In this document: one piece after another, positions 20,271 through 30,601 of the stretch | How positions within the stretch are numbered: the stretch's first letter is position 1 | How the letters are laid out: every line of letters begins with the position of its first letter | Source of the DNA: Vibrio astriarenae | GTDB taxonomy: Bacteria > Pseudomonadota > Gammaproteobacteria > Enterobacterales > Vibrionaceae | NCBI RefSeq assembly: GCF_010587385.1 | Contig: NZ_CP047475.1 | Coordinates: 2,790,001-2,854,000, forward strand | Direction of reading: 5' to 3' | DNA length: 64,000 bases | Notes under the pieces: generated by a model | Told to the model about the DNA's origin: nothing | What the model saw: only the letters and a program-made list of their open reading frames with translations | Databases searched by the model: none | Made by a program: the position numbers and the translations under genes

Positions 20271-21131
20271 ATGATGGATAAACTTAAAGTTGGATTGCAG
20301 TACTGGCTTCCACAACACGCATTGACGCGTCTAGTCGGTAAACTCGCTTCAGCAAAAGCAGGCAGCTTGACCACCACGATCATCAACTGGTTCATCAAGC
20401 AATACAAAGTCAACATGGACGAGGCGCTGCACTCTGATCCAAAACACTTTAAGACCTTCAATGAGTTCTTTGTTCGCGAGCTTAAACCAGGCATGCGACC
20501 TGTTGTTGAGGGTGACAACGTCATCACACACCCAGCGGATGCTTGTGTTAGCCAGTTTGGTCCAATCGAAAATGGTCAATTGATCCAAGCCAAAAACCAC
20601 AACTACTCTGCGTTAGAGTTGCTTGGTGGTGACGAGGCGCTGGCTCAAGAGTTTACGGATGGTGAGTTTGCAACGCTCTACCTTTCTCCGCGTGACTATC
20701 ACCGTGTACACATGCCATGCAAAGGGTCATTGCGCCAAATGATCTACGTACCAGGGGATCTGTTTTCAGTAAACCCACTCACCGCGGAAAACGTGCCAAA
20801 CTTGTTTGCACGTAACGAGCGCGTTGTGTGTATTTTTGACACGGAATTTGGCCCTATGGCGCAAGTACTTGTTGGTGCAACCATTGTCGGCAGCATCGAA
20901 CTGACTTGGGCAGGTACAGTGACTCCGCCGCGTGGTAACACGGTTTACCGCTGGGATTATCCTGCCGAAGGTGAAAATGCGGTCTCATTTGAAAAAGGCG
21001 AAGAAATGGGACGTTTTAAGCTAGGCTCAACAGTGATCAACTTGTTTGCAAAAGACGCGATTAAGTTTGATGAATCTATGCAAAACACGGTGCCAACCGT
21101 GATGGGCACAGCGTACGCACACAAGAAATAG
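20271..21131 (+). CDS. psd: Phosphatidylserine decarboxylase proenzyme
   Basis: Makes phosphatidylethanolamine at the inner membrane. 286 residues. The self-cleavage motif LGST (in [13 protein letters not shown], near residue 252) is intact; cleavage before Ser creates the pyruvoyl cofactor. The [15 protein letters not shown] and HPADACVS motifs are also typical. The start could be the first or second of two adjacent ATG codons. Own terminator follows. Confidence 0.97.
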   Translation: MMDKLKVGLQYWLPQHALTRLVGKLASAKAGSLTTTIINWFIKQYKVNMDEALHSDPKHFKTFNEFFVRELKPGMRPVVEGDNVITHPADACVSQFGPIENGQLIQAKNHNYSALELLGGDEALAQEFTDGEFATLYLSPRDYHRVHMPCKGSLRQMIYVPGDLFSVNPLTAENVPNLFARNERVVCIFDTEFGPMAQVLVGATIVGSIELTWAGTVTPPRGNTVYRWDYPAEGENAVSFEKGEEMGRFKLGSTVINLFAKDAIKFDESMQNTVPTVMGTAYAHKK

Positions 21132-21155
21132 CGTGAGCTGTTAAACGAATAGATA

Positions 21156-21179
21156 AACCTCGCTTCGGCGAGGTTTTTT
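21156..21179 (+). terminator. Rho-independent terminator after psd
   Basis: Stem AACCTCGC/GCGAGGTT with a UUCG tetraloop and a following T run. Confidence 0.92.
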
Positions 21180-21361
21180 GTTATTGGTCGATCGAATACT
21201 CAACCCTGGACAAAATCATTACAGCCTGTTGATATTTTGACCTAAAACAAAGTATCGATTGATTGTAATTATAGGCTTCTCATAATTAAATCCGGCTCGA
21301 TGAACCTTCATCTAACCTACTGTAATCTAATCAAAGATTTTGATTTCAGTGGATAGGTAAC

Positions 21362-22777
21362 ATGGTTGTTCGTTTTTCTGCTTCAATGATTAAGCTGCTC
21401 ATTTGTTTGGCAATTCCTCTCTTTATTTTGCTATTACCCACCGAGGTAATTCCGATTGCCGAGCTGACTATTATTCAACACCGATTGCTAGCAATTTTCC
21501 TCCTTGCTGCCCTACTATGGGTCTTTGAGCCCGTTCCAGTATTCGCCACTTCCATTCTCATTATTGCCCTGCAGCTGGTCATGATATCAGACAAGGGATT
21601 GCATCTATTTCGAGCCGACAACAGTACAGTAGAACTTGGTGAACTGATGTCGTACACCGACATATTCAGTGCGTTCTCTTCCCCAATCATCATCCTATTT
21701 ATGGGTGGTTTTTCCCTGGCGATTGCCGCCTCTAAGTACAATCTTGATAACAACTTAGCGCGCGTACTGCTAAAACCCTTCGGCACCAAACCCGCCTTTA
21801 TCATGCTTGGACTGATGCTGATCACTGCAGTGTTCTCCATGTTCATGTCCAATACCGCAACAACGGTGATGATGCTTGCCCTACTCGGCCCTATTGTCGC
21901 GGCTGCACCCAAAGGCGACCTCGGCATCAAAGCATTGGTATTGTGTATTCCCATAGCCGCAAACACCGGTGGTATTGCTACGCCGATTGGTACCCCACCT
22001 AATGCCATCGCACTTCAGTACCTTACCGGTGAAAACACGATAAACTTTTTGTCCTGGATGATGATGGGCTTACCCTTCGTGATCATTCAGCTCACGATTG
22101 CTTGGTTCTTGCTACAAAAACTCTTCCCTAGCTCGAAAGATAAGCTGGTTCTCAACCTAAGTGGTAAGTTCGAACAAAGCTGGCGCGCATGGGTGGTTTA
22201 CGCCACCTTCGCCGTGACCATCTTGCTGTGGATGACGACTCAACTGCATGGCATGAACACCTATGTGGTTTCAGTGATCCCATTGGCCGTTTTTACCCTG
22301 ACAGGCATTATGGGCAAAGAAGAGCTCAAACTTATCAACTGGGATGTGCTGTGGTTGGTTGCGGGTGGTATCGCCATTGGCCTTGGGTTAGACAGAACCG
22401 GACTGGCGGAATCTTTAGCGCATACGATTCCTTATGACAGTTTATCACCTGCAGCAGTGCTGATTTCACTCTCTATTGTATGCTGGTTGATGGCGAACTT
22501 CATGTCCAATACAGCGACGGCTAACCTGCTCATGCCCATTGCTGCCGCGATTGGCGCATCAATGGACAGCATCGTTGCGGTTGGTGGTATCCAAGGGCTG
22601 CTTGTGGTTGTCGCCTTCTCCGCCTCTCTCGGTATGATTCTTCCAGTATCCACCCCGCCAAACTCACTGGCCTATTCAACTGGCCTCATTGAGAGTAAAG
22701 ATATGGCGAAAACGGGATTAATCATGGGTGTCATTGGTTTAGCGATTGTCTATCTAGCAGTATGGATATTCACCTAA
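21362..22777 (+). CDS. SLC13/DASS family sodium:anion symporter
   Basis: 471 residues with about 11-12 hydrophobic segments. The two inverted SNT motifs that bind sodium and carboxylate in this family are visible, MSNTATTVMM near residue 162 and MSNTATANLLMP near 380, with the matching GIATPIGTPPNAIAL and ILPVSTPPNSLAY loops. Family members carry succinate, citrate or sulfate with Na+; the substrate cannot be read from sequence. It stands alone, after the psd terminator and before a DMT gene 67 bases on. Confidence 0.88.
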   Translation: MVVRFSASMIKLLICLAIPLFILLLPTEVIPIAELTIIQHRLLAIFLLAALLWVFEPVPVFATSILIIALQLVMISDKGLHLFRADNSTVELGELMSYTDIFSAFSSPIIILFMGGFSLAIAASKYNLDNNLARVLLKPFGTKPAFIMLGLMLITAVFSMFMSNTATTVMMLALLGPIVAAAPKGDLGIKALVLCIPIAANTGGIATPIGTPPNAIALQYLTGENTINFLSWMMMGLPFVIIQLTIAWFLLQKLFPSSKDKLVLNLSGKFEQSWRAWVVYATFAVTILLWMTTQLHGMNTYVVSVIPLAVFTLTGIMGKEELKLINWDVLWLVAGGIAIGLGLDRTGLAESLAHTIPYDSLSPAAVLISLSIVCWLMANFMSNTATANLLMPIAAAIGASMDSIVAVGGIQGLLVVVAFSASLGMILPVSTPPNSLAYSTGLIESKDMAKTGLIMGVIGLAIVYLAVWIFT

Positions 22778-22844
22778 ACTATTTATCCCTCGAATAATCT
22801 CGGGCATAGTATCCCCCTCTTAATTCATCGCTCTAGAGGTAGAG

Positions 22845-23732
22845 ATGGGATACGAATGGTTAGCACTTGCCGCCGCCTTTCTTTGGGCAGTGGCAAGCTT
22901 AATGTCTGTCACTCCAGCAGCACATTTAGGCACTTTCGCCTACAGCCGTTGGAGAATGGGCTGTACGTCCATCATTCTTACGTCCATGGCGCTCTATACC
23001 GGCGGTTGGGCTACCGTCACTACAGAGGCAGTGACTCCTATGGTGCTCTCGGGACTCATCGGGATCTTCATCGGCGATACCGCTTTGTTTGCTTGCCTTA
23101 ATCGCATGGGGCCGCGTCAGGCTGGTCTGTTATTCTCATGTCACGCCGTGTTTTCGGTCATCTTAGGTTATTTCATTTTCAGCGAGACCATGACCAGCCT
23201 TGAGCTCGCTGGCTCATTGTTGGTATTTTTTGGCGTTGCCGGTGCCATCTTCTTTGGACGTAAAAAACCTTCCAACTCGAAACTGGAGCAAATTTCTGGG
23301 TCGCTTAGCCTTGGCATTGGATTGGGGCTCCTTGCCGCCTTGTGTCAGGCCCTGGGGGGTATTATCGCTAAACCTGTGATGATGACGGACATTGACCCTG
23401 TCGCCTCCTCAGCGATGCGTATGATTTCGGCCTTTGTCGCCCACTCACTGTTTCGCTTAACTGGAGCTAAAATTGCCAAAGCGACTCAGCCGATGAATCG
23501 TCGTATCTTCGTGATCACTGCGGTCAACGGATTCATCGCCATGGCAGTGGGAATGACCCTTATTCTCTATGCCCTAAAAGATGGTCATGTCGGCATGGTT
23601 GCACTACTGTCGTCCACTACCCCTGTGATGCTCTTGCCTCTGTTATGGATTTATACCAAACAACGACCAAATCGCTACGCGTGGATAGGGGCATTGCTTG
23701 CCGTTAGTGGCACGGCACTTTTGGTCTACTAA
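22845..23732 (+). CDS. DMT superfamily (EamA) transporter
   Basis: 295 residues, ten predicted membrane segments in two EamA repeats (GDTALFACLNRMGPRQAGLLFSC in the first half, LILYALKDGHVGMVALLSSTTPV in the second). These proteins usually export metabolites such as amino acids or nucleosides. The substrate is unknown. An AGAGG ribosome binding site precedes the ATG. It may be co-transcribed with the SLC13 gene. Confidence 0.85.
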   Translation: MGYEWLALAAAFLWAVASLMSVTPAAHLGTFAYSRWRMGCTSIILTSMALYTGGWATVTTEAVTPMVLSGLIGIFIGDTALFACLNRMGPRQAGLLFSCHAVFSVILGYFIFSETMTSLELAGSLLVFFGVAGAIFFGRKKPSNSKLEQISGSLSLGIGLGLLAALCQALGGIIAKPVMMTDIDPVASSAMRMISAFVAHSLFRLTGAKIAKATQPMNRRIFVITAVNGFIAMAVGMTLILYALKDGHVGMVALLSSTTPVMLLPLLWIYTKQRPNRYAWIGALLAVSGTALLVY

Positions 23733-23988
23733 TTTGGAACATATAACTACGACCTATCAAATCAATAGCTACAATATGCTTTATATCTTACGGTTTATCA
23801 TCAATGATGGCGGTAACAACCTGGATAGACTCACCAAAAATGTTGTTATATAGAGAAATTTCTCGCTCAAGAGGCGGCGATAATTTGATCTTAGCCTACA
23901 GTTTTGGGTTAAAAGTGTAGTAAAATTACGCTAATTTATTTCAAGGTCATCCGACTGAAAATTTTTACTATTTGACGAGGTCAATACT

Positions 23989-25521
23989 ATGTCTGCTAAG
24001 AAGCCTATGGCTCTAGTTATTCTTGACGGTTACGGTCACCGTGAAGATACCGCAAGCAATGCAATTGCTAACGCGAAAACACCTGTAATGGACGCGCTAC
24101 TGGCAAACAATCCAAACACTCTAATTTCTGCTTCGGGCATGGACGTAGGTCTACCTGACGGTCAAATGGGTAACTCAGAAGTAGGTCACACAAACATCGG
24201 TGCAGGCCGTGTTGTATACCAAGACCTAACTCGTATTACTAAATCTATCGCTGATGGCGAGTTTGCACAAACTCCAGCGCTAGTTGAAGCAATCGACGCT
24301 GCAGTAAAAGCTGAAAAAGCGGTACACATCATGGGTCTAATGTCTCCAGGTGGCGTACACTCTCACGAAGATCACATCTACGCTGCGGTTGAAATGGCTG
24401 CTGCGCGCGGTGCTGAGAAGATTTACCTACACTGCTTCCTTGACGGCCGTGACACGCCACCACGCAGCGCAGAGAACTCTCTACAACGCTTCCAAGACCT
24501 ATTCGCTAAACTGGGCAAAGGCCGTGTGGCTTCTCTTGTAGGCCGTTACTACGCGATGGACCGTGACAACAACTGGGATCGCGTTGAAGTTGCTTACGAC
24601 CTTCTAACTCAAGGCAAAGCAGAGTTCACTTTCGATTCAGCAGTAGCCGGTCTAGAAGCGGCGTACTCTCGTGACGAAAACGATGAGTTTGTTAAAGCAA
24701 CAGCAATCAAAGCAGAAGGTCAAGAAGACGCAGCTATCGTTGATGGCGATGCAGTTATCTTCATGAACTACCGTGCTGATCGCGCGCGTCAAATCACTCG
24801 TGCATTCGTTCCAGCATTTGATGGCTTCGAGCGTGCTGTATTCCCAGCAATCAACTTCGTGATGCTAACGCAATACGCTGCTGACATCCCACTAGCAACG
24901 GCATTCCCACCAGCATCGCTAGAAAACACATACGGTGAGTGGCTATCTAAGCAAGGTCAAACTCAGCTACGTATTTCTGAAACAGAGAAATACGCACACG
25001 TGACCTTCTTCTTCAACGGTGGTGTTGAAAACGAATTTGAAGGTGAAGAGCGTCAGCTTGTTGCTTCTCCAAAAGTGGCGACATACGACCTACAACCAGA
25101 GATGAGCTCTGCTGAACTGACTGAAAAAATGATCGCAGCGATCAAATCAGGCAAGTACGATACGATCATCTGTAACTACCCGAACGCAGATATGGTTGGT
25201 CACACTGGCGTTTACGAAGCGGCTGAGCAGGCAATCGAAGCTCTAGATGCAAGCGTTGGTCAAATCGTTGATGCGATCAAAGAAGTTGGCGGCCAAATGC
25301 TGATCACTGCTGACCACGGTAACGCTGAGATGATGGTAGATCCTGCAACAGGCGGCACGCACACTGCGCACACGAACCTACCTGTACCTCTAATCTACAT
25401 CGGTGACAAAGAAGTTGAGTTCAAAGAAGGCGGTAAACTGTCTGACCTAGCACCAACGATGCTGTCACTAACCGGTCTAGAGATCCCAGCAGAAATGTCG
25501 GGTGACGTTCTCGTTAAGTAA
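23989..25521 (+). CDS. gpmM: 2,3-bisphosphoglycerate-independent phosphoglycerate mutase
   Basis: Interconverts 3- and 2-phosphoglycerate using two Mn2+. 510 residues with the alkaline-phosphatase-like core: VILDGYG near residue 11, [13 protein letters not shown] with the phospho-Ser, [18 protein letters not shown], and ADHGNAEMM late. Codon use is strongly biased (CTA for Leu, CGT for Arg), as in other highly expressed genes here. Terminator follows; no operon partner. Confidence 0.98.
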   Translation: MSAKKPMALVILDGYGHREDTASNAIANAKTPVMDALLANNPNTLISASGMDVGLPDGQMGNSEVGHTNIGAGRVVYQDLTRITKSIADGEFAQTPALVEAIDAAVKAEKAVHIMGLMSPGGVHSHEDHIYAAVEMAAARGAEKIYLHCFLDGRDTPPRSAENSLQRFQDLFAKLGKGRVASLVGRYYAMDRDNNWDRVEVAYDLLTQGKAEFTFDSAVAGLEAAYSRDENDEFVKATAIKAEGQEDAAIVDGDAVIFMNYRADRARQITRAFVPAFDGFERAVFPAINFVMLTQYAADIPLATAFPPASLENTYGEWLSKQGQTQLRISETEKYAHVTFFFNGGVENEFEGEERQLVASPKVATYDLQPEMSSAELTEKMIAAIKSGKYDTIICNYPNADMVGHTGVYEAAEQAIEALDASVGQIVDAIKEVGGQMLITADHGNAEMMVDPATGGTHTAHTNLPVPLIYIGDKEVEFKEGGKLSDLAPTMLSLTGLEIPAEMSGDVLVK

Positions 25522-25548
25522 TCTCAACTTAACCAACGACTGACTTCA

Positions 25549-25577
25549 AACCCTAGCCTCTGTGCTAGGGTTTTTTA
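25549..25577 (+). terminator. Rho-independent terminator after gpmM
   Basis: Nine-base stem AACCCTAGC/GCTAGGGTT, six-base loop, then TTTTTT. Confidence 0.92.
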
Positions 25578-25662
25578 TTGCTTTTTTCAGCACTTTGACG
25601 CCAATATTAGCTGTCTTTAGGTATACTCACTTCTCGTTCATTTAGTAAGGATTGCTGTCTGT

Positions 25663-26793
25663 ATGACCGTCTCTCTTCGAGTCAAATTGCGCTCAACTTG
25701 GCTAGGCTTAGCTATGGCTACCCTTGCTCTTATCAACTCACCTCAGACGCTTGCCAACTCTCAGGATGCGCTAAAAGGGGTGAAATCAGAGATCAGTCGC
25801 CAGCAAAAATCCCTAGGAAATCAACAAAAAGAGCTCGACAAACTCCAGCAATCACTGAGACAGCAAGAGCTTGCGATTAACGCCAGTGAGCAAAAGATTC
25901 GTCAAACACAGCAATCTCTCACGGCAACGAACCAGAAGATCACGGCGCTTAATCAGCGTATTGCTCAACTCGATCAGCAAAGAGAAGCACAAAGTGCCCA
26001 GTTAGCAGAGTTACTTAAACTCTACTACATGACACAAAAAGGCAAAGCGCCCGCCAGTATTCTTGGCACCGATGCCGATGAAGATCGCATCAGTCAGTAT
26101 TTTCAGCATATCGCGAAAGCACGTTCAGCCGCGATTGCTGAGCTCGAAACAACCTACCAAGAGCTCAACCAATCGAAACAGCTACTGTCAGCTGAAAAAA
26201 ATCAGATCACCGCCCTACTTGAGCAGCAGAAAAAAGAGCAGCAAACACTGGCAAGTAGCCAAAAGCAGCGTAAAGGTACCATCGGCAAGATTCAAAAAAG
26301 CATCTCGTCAGATCAACTCTATCTTGCTGAGCTCCAGCGCAATGAAACTCGCCTTCAGGCCGAGATCGCTAAAGCAGCAAAACGCGCAGCAGTGCCTATG
26401 GATGGACTAGCCAAACAAAAAGGCAAACTCCCTTGGCCAGTCAAAGGCAAAGTGTTACATCGCTACGGCAGTAAACAAGCGGGGCAAATCGACTGGAAGG
26501 GTGTTGTCATCGACGCCAATTATGGACAAAAGGTTAATGCTGTCTATCCGGGGACGATCGTCTTTGCGGATTACTTACGTGGCTATGGACTCGTGATATT
26601 ACTTGACCACGGCAAGGGAGATATGACGCTATACGGCTTTAACCAAACGCTGTTGAAAAAGGAAGGGGATAAAGTGGCCGCCGGAGAAGCGATTGCCCTT
26701 GCTGGCGACACTGGCGGACAAAGCCAGGCGTCGGTCTACTTTGAGCTACGCCGCAATAGTAAGACCTACAACCCAACAAGCTGGCTAAATTAG
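25663..26793 (+). CDS. envC: Murein hydrolase activator EnvC
   Basis: Periplasmic activator of the cell-separation amidases. 376 residues: signal peptide (cleavage near residue 31), long glutamine-rich coiled coil (about 32-235), and a C-terminal LytM (M23) domain from about 255. The catalytic His residues of true M23 peptidases are missing: the first motif reads GQIDWKGVVID and the usual Y-x-H position reads MTLYGF. This is typical of EnvC, which activates AmiA/AmiB rather than cutting itself. Located after gpmM as in E. coli. Confidence 0.94.
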   Translation: MTVSLRVKLRSTWLGLAMATLALINSPQTLANSQDALKGVKSEISRQQKSLGNQQKELDKLQQSLRQQELAINASEQKIRQTQQSLTATNQKITALNQRIAQLDQQREAQSAQLAELLKLYYMTQKGKAPASILGTDADEDRISQYFQHIAKARSAAIAELETTYQELNQSKQLLSAEKNQITALLEQQKKEQQTLASSQKQRKGTIGKIQKSISSDQLYLAELQRNETRLQAEIAKAAKRAAVPMDGLAKQKGKLPWPVKGKVLHRYGSKQAGQIDWKGVVIDANYGQKVNAVYPGTIVFADYLRGYGLVILLDHGKGDMTLYGFNQTLLKKEGDKVAAGEAIALAGDTGGQSQASVYFELRRNSKTYNPTSWLN

Positions 26794-26887
26794 CCAGTTG
26801 TTCACTATAACCTCTTCATGCATGGCAAAGAACCTGCCTCGGTGCTTTACCATGTTCTTATCTGTAAACCACCCCGTGAGCACTAGC

Positions 26888-27526
26888 CTAATCACTGTGC
26901 TTAGCAAGAATACCGTCTTCGAGCATTTGCAGCTGTTCTTTACCTAAAGTTGTAGCTACTGGCTTAACAATAAAAATCATCTGCAACATACCTTGATGCA
27001 CCACTTGCTCTGTGATCTTCTCATCAGCATTCATAGCTGAACGGTACGCTAACCAACTGCTCGCGATCAAATGCAAAGAGGTTACAAAGTTGGGTATTTC
27101 TTCCTCTGTTACATCAATAAGTCCTAATGATAGAAACGTGCGCATAATGTTCTTCAAGTTCGCTTGAAGCTTTGCTTGCACGGCGATGTAGTCCCCATGC
27201 AGCGAACTGTCACGCTGAAGAATGTCTGGAAGGTTGGCGTAAAAGAAGCGGTACTTCCACATTAAGGTAAAAATAGAGTCCAGGTATTGCTTAAGTAGTA
27301 CAAGGCTCTCAGATTGCTCTTGAACTGGCTCAAAGCGCTCTAGTAGTTCATGGGAATAGTTCAGGAATATTTCACGCACGATTTCTTGCTTGTTGCGGAA
27401 ATGGTAGTAGAGGTTACCTGGACTGATATCAATATGGGCAGCAATGTGGTTAGTGGTAATGGTGCGCTCACCATGTTCATTAAATAGCTCAAGGGCAGCA
27501 AGTACAATTTTGTCCCGTGTTTTCAT
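26888..27526 (-). CDS. TetR/AcrR family transcriptional regulator
   Basis: About 212 residues from the ATG at 27524-27526, which gives the usual MKTRDKIVLAALELF start and has GGA eight bases upstream; an ATG five codons earlier has no Shine-Dalgarno. The N-terminal HTH is TTNHIAAHIDISPGNLYYHF (about residues 22-41). The C-terminal ligand domain is not recognisable to me. It stands between envC (convergent) and hemE. No exporter or enzyme gene is divergently paired with it, so its target is unknown. Confidence 0.85.
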   Translation of the reverse strand: MKTRDKIVLAALELFNEHGERTITTNHIAAHIDISPGNLYYHFRNKQEIVREIFLNYSHELLERFEPVQEQSESLVLLKQYLDSIFTLMWKYRFFYANLPDILQRDSSLHGDYIAVQAKLQANLKNIMRTFLSLGLIDVTEEEIPNFVTSLHLIASSWLAYRSAMNADEKITEQVVHQGMLQMIFIVKPVATTLGKEQLQMLEDGILAKHSD

Positions 27527-27636
27527 TCTCTTTATCCGCATTTAATGGGGGTATTAGTCTATGTCGAATCTTAACCAAGAGTGTTTTCTCGGTCGTTATC
27601 TTTTCTCTAGGAACAAACCGTTTGAAAATCAAATAT

Positions 27637-27662
27637 AAAAACGCCCGAGCAACGTCGGGCGT
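27637..27662 (-). terminator. Rho-independent terminator after hemE
   Basis: Eight-base stem ACGCCCGA/TCGGGCGT with a six-base loop, followed on the minus strand by TTTTTATA. Confidence 0.9.
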
Positions 27663-27670
27663 AAAAGAAA

Positions 27671-28738
27671 TTACTTGTGGTAAGGCTTTGATAGTTCGTG
27701 AACCGCTTCCACGAATACACCCGCATTTTCAGGTGGTACATCTAGGTGAATGCCATGACCAAGGTTGAACACATGACCTGTACCTGTATCACCGAACCCT
27801 TCTAGAATGCCCGCGACCTCTTCACGGATGCGCTCTGGAGAAGCATACAGCATAGATGGATCCATGTTGCCTTGCAGTGCCACTTTATCGCCGATACGTG
27901 CTTTTGCGTCAGCAATATTGATGGTCCAATCTAGGCCTACTGCGTCACAACCTGTCGCTGCAATCTGCTCAAGCCACATGCCACCGTTTTTAGTAAACAG
28001 CGTTACCGGTACGCGACGACCATCATTCTCACGAATCAAACCATCCACAATCTTGTGCATGTATTGCAGCGAGAATAGGTTGTAGTCACGCGGAGTCAGT
28101 ACACCACCCCAGGTATCAAAGACCATCACAGACTGAGCACCGGCTTTGATCTGTGCATTAAGATACTCGATAACACTGTCAGCCAACTTATCAAGCAACA
28201 GATGCAGGGTTTGTGGCTCTGCGTACATCATCTTCTTGATCTTAGTGAATGCTTTTGAGCTGCCACCTTCAACCATATAGGTAGCTAGCGTCCAAGGGCT
28301 ACCTGAAAAACCGATCAGCGGCACATCACCATTCAAGTCTTTACGAATCTGGCGCACCGCGTTCATGACATATTGCAACTCACCCTCTGGATCTGGCAGG
28401 CCAATCTTCTCCACATCCGCTTTGCATGCAATCGGCTTATCAAAGACTGGGCCCTCACCCGCGGCAAAGCGCAGCTCTAAACCCATTGCATCAGGAATGG
28501 TTAGGATATCTGAAAATAGAATCGCAGCGTCTAGTGGGAAGCGACGTAGAGGCTGAAGAGTGACTTCAGAAGCTAACTCTGCGTTCTTACACAACGACAT
28601 AAAGTCGCCCGCTTGAGCGCGAGTCGCTTTATATTCTGGTAGATAACGACCCGCCTGTCGCATCATCCACACAGGTGTGTAATCTACAGGCTCTTTAAGT
28701 AGCGCACGTAGATAACGATCGTTCTTTAATTCTGTCAT
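27671..28738 (-). CDS. hemE: Uroporphyrinogen decarboxylase
   Basis: Decarboxylates four acetate side chains of uroporphyrinogen III in haem synthesis. 355 residues from the ATG at 28736-28738 (GGAAGAAG upstream), matching the E. coli length of 354; an upstream extension is unlikely. Signatures [15 protein letters not shown] and [18 protein letters not shown] are intact, as is the catalytic FSDIL aspartate. Transcribed separately from nudC, with a terminator at 28795-28816 between them. Confidence 0.97.
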   Translation of the reverse strand: MTELKNDRYLRALLKEPVDYTPVWMMRQAGRYLPEYKATRAQAGDFMSLCKNAELASEVTLQPLRRFPLDAAILFSDILTIPDAMGLELRFAAGEGPVFDKPIACKADVEKIGLPDPEGELQYVMNAVRQIRKDLNGDVPLIGFSGSPWTLATYMVEGGSSKAFTKIKKMMYAEPQTLHLLLDKLADSVIEYLNAQIKAGAQSVMVFDTWGGVLTPRDYNLFSLQYMHKIVDGLIRENDGRRVPVTLFTKNGGMWLEQIAATGCDAVGLDWTINIADAKARIGDKVALQGNMDPSMLYASPERIREEVAGILEGFGDTGTGHVFNLGHGIHLDVPPENAGVFVEAVHELSKPYHK

Positions 28739-28794
28739 TACTTCTTCCCAATATAGACTGTTTTTATCCAAGTTATTTTAACACTGTTCAGTTC

Positions 28795-28816
28795 AAAAAA
28801 GCGCAACGCTTTGCGC
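28795..28816 (-). terminator. Rho-independent terminator of nudC
   Basis: On the minus strand GCGCAA-AGCG-TTGCGC followed by TTTTTT. Placed about 165 bases past nudC and 57 bases before the hemE start. Confidence 0.75.
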
Positions 28817-28914
28817 CCTGGATCAAGTTATTTACTTTTAACACATTGCTTAATTTGCACCCAGTTCCGATCAGTGTTAAATATTTGTTTGCTAGCGAAA
28901 ATTACAATTATAAA

Positions 28915-28982
28915 GAGTTTATGAAACTCGGTATCTCATAACGACATCTTACTTACCCCCTCCTTCTCGGAGGGTTTTTTTT
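28915..28982 (+). ncRNA. Candidate small RNA between hemE and nudC
   Basis: A plus-strand rho-independent terminator (28958-28982) has no plus-strand gene ahead of it, since hemE and nudC are both on the minus strand. Upstream are a possible promoter (TTGTTT at 28885, TATAAA at 28909, spacer 18) and a GAGTTT-ATG-AAACTC hairpin at 28915-28929. The implied RNA is about 60-70 nt with a roughly 28-nt unpaired middle and a U8 tail, the layout of an Hfq-dependent regulator. I do not recognise it as a known family. The promoter is only fair. Confidence 0.45.
28958..28982 (+). terminator. Plus-strand terminator without an upstream gene
   Basis: CCCTCC-TTCTC-GGAGGG followed by eight T. On the minus strand the hairpin is preceded by A residues and has no U tract after it, so it cannot be the nudC terminator. 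The T run overlaps the nudC stop codon. Confidence 0.8.
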
Positions 28983-29772
28983 AGCCATGAGATGTGGATT
29001 TGATGTCATCAAGTGTTTTCTCAATCAGAGCGCGAGCAATCGTTCCCTGTGGAGCTACCTCAGGCATGTCATCGACCCCAAACCAGTTGGCGTCTGACAA
29101 CTCTTGATAATCAGGCTTAACCACTCCTCCCGCATAATCAGCGAGAAACGCCATCATCATACTTGATGGGAACGCCCAAGGCTGACTGCCGAAGTAGCGA
29201 ATGTTGGTCACATCTATGCCAGTTTCTTCCTTAATTTCTCGAGCCACACACTGTTCTAGCGTTTCCCCTACCTCTAAGAACCCCGCAATCACGGTATACA
29301 TGCCATTGCGATGTCTTGGGTGCTGCGCCAATAGAATTTGGTTGTCTTTTCTCACGGCAACAATAATACAGGGGAATATTCGTGGATAATGTAAGGTACG
29401 ACAATCACCACACTGCATCGCCAACTGATTATTGTTAAGATGGTTTCGACCACCACAGATTGGACAATAACGCATGGATTGAGTCATGTGCCCAAACTGA
29501 ATAGCCTTACTCATAAGAAGAAATAAGGGCTCAGGAAAATCTAAACAATCCCTTAGTGAAACCATATCCAATGATTCACTAACATCTACTTCATTTAGCC
29601 AATAGTAAGGTTTACCCTGAAAATCCCCCAAATGTCGTGCATTTTCTATGGGTAAGTTAAATTCACTAGCTGTACCTTCTGGCAACTTGCCATCTTGCAG
29701 CCAGATTGTGCTGTCTTTCACCACAATCCAACTGACGAAACTTGCTTCATTTATATCACGATTTTTTAACAT
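28981..29772 (-). CDS. nudC: NAD(+)/NADH diphosphatase NudC (RNA decapping)
   Basis: Nudix hydrolase that cleaves NADH and removes NAD caps from RNA. 263 residues. The zinc site CPICGG...CGDC is at about 103-121 and the Nudix box [23 protein letters not shown] at about 168-190, followed by [14 protein letters not shown], the NudC-specific SQPWPFPxS motif. Neighbouring hemE and rsd are as in E. coli (rsd-nudC-hemE). Confidence 0.96.
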   Translation of the reverse strand: MLKNRDINEASFVSWIVVKDSTIWLQDGKLPEGTASEFNLPIENARHLGDFQGKPYYWLNEVDVSESLDMVSLRDCLDFPEPLFLLMSKAIQFGHMTQSMRYCPICGGRNHLNNNQLAMQCGDCRTLHYPRIFPCIIVAVRKDNQILLAQHPRHRNGMYTVIAGFLEVGETLEQCVAREIKEETGIDVTNIRYFGSQPWAFPSSMMMAFLADYAGGVVKPDYQELSDANWFGVDDMPEVAPQGTIARALIEKTLDDIKSTSHG

Positions 29773-29960
29773 CCGTGCACCTCATCGCTTGCAGAATCAC
29801 CATTTTACTGGCAATCTAAATTCATACCAAATATATAAAACTCAGTTGTTGCTAGGGTCTTTGACTCAACAAGAAATAGCATCGGTATCGATAACAAGAT
29901 GCCTGTTGGAACAAAGGAAATCGGTCTCCTTGTTGGTGATCCAAGCTAGAGGGCAAGCGT

Positions 29961-30449
29961 ATGCTAAACAAATTCAAACAAACACAAGCACAATGGGGTG
30001 GCTCAAGCGAAGTCATCGACCACTGGTTAGAGACGCGACAGTCGCTTATCGTCGAGTATTGCAAGCTCGCTAACCTACAACCGTCTTCAAACACCCCAGG
30101 GTTGTCACAACTCCCCACCTCTGATGAGTTGCAGAACTTCTGTCAACACCTTGTTGACTACATCTCTGAGGGCCATTTCAAAATCTACGATATGGTCATG
30201 GATAAGTGGCGAGCGACCGGTTTTGAGGCCACCGAAGAGATCGATGAGTCTTATGCCAAGATTGTCCTAACCACCGAACCTCTTTTGGGCTTTACTGATC
30301 TCTATGCAGACACCAATGAAGAGACGAACTTGGATAATCTTGACGACGACTTATCTAAGGTAGGTGAGATCATGACTTTGAGGTTTGAGAAAGAAGACCA
30401 GCTTATCCAGTTGATAGCCGATAGCTTGGCCATTCCACCTGGTGCTTAA
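29961..30449 (+). CDS. rsd: Anti-sigma-70 factor Rsd
   Basis: Binds region 4 of sigma-70 and frees core polymerase for other sigma factors in slow growth. 162 residues, all helical, with the Rsd/AlgQ features WLETRQSLIVEYCKLANLQP and LQNFCQHLVDYISEGHF. It is divergent from nudC and convergent with rpoC, so the sigma antagonist lies next to the polymerase genes. Own terminator follows. Confidence 0.94.
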   Translation: MLNKFKQTQAQWGGSSEVIDHWLETRQSLIVEYCKLANLQPSSNTPGLSQLPTSDELQNFCQHLVDYISEGHFKIYDMVMDKWRATGFEATEEIDESYAKIVLTTEPLLGFTDLYADTNEETNLDNLDDDLSKVGEIMTLRFEKEDQLIQLIADSLAIPPGA

Positions 30450-30470
30450 GCCTAAACTCAAGTAATGATA

Positions 30471-30498
30471 AAAGCTTGTCTTCGTGACAGGCTTTTTT
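30471..30498 (+). terminator. Rho-independent terminator after rsd
   Basis: Stem AAGCTTGTC/GACAGGCTT (one G-U) with a five-base loop, then a T run. Confidence 0.88.
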
Positions 30499-30553
30499 AT
30501 TGTCCAAAGAACATTGTCTAAAGAATTGGCTTTCTTTTGTAAGCGCAAGACGT

Positions 30554-30579
30554 AAAAAAGGCACCCGAGGGTGCCTTTT
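30554..30579 (-). terminator. Rho-independent terminator after rpoC
   Basis: Nine-base stem AAAGGCACC/GGTGCCTTT around CGAG, with a U run on the minus strand. It also has T residues on the plus side and may act in both directions between the convergent rpoC and rsd. Confidence 0.9.
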
Positions 30580-30601
30580 ATCTATTTACTCAAACTAGCG
30601 A

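Noticed and set aside
25663..26793. Active M23 endopeptidase
   Set aside because: The zinc-binding His residues are missing, which is the normal state of the activator EnvC.
28958..28982. Terminator of nudC
   Set aside because: The T run follows the hairpin on the plus strand only; on the minus strand the hairpin is preceded by A and followed by GGGTAAG.
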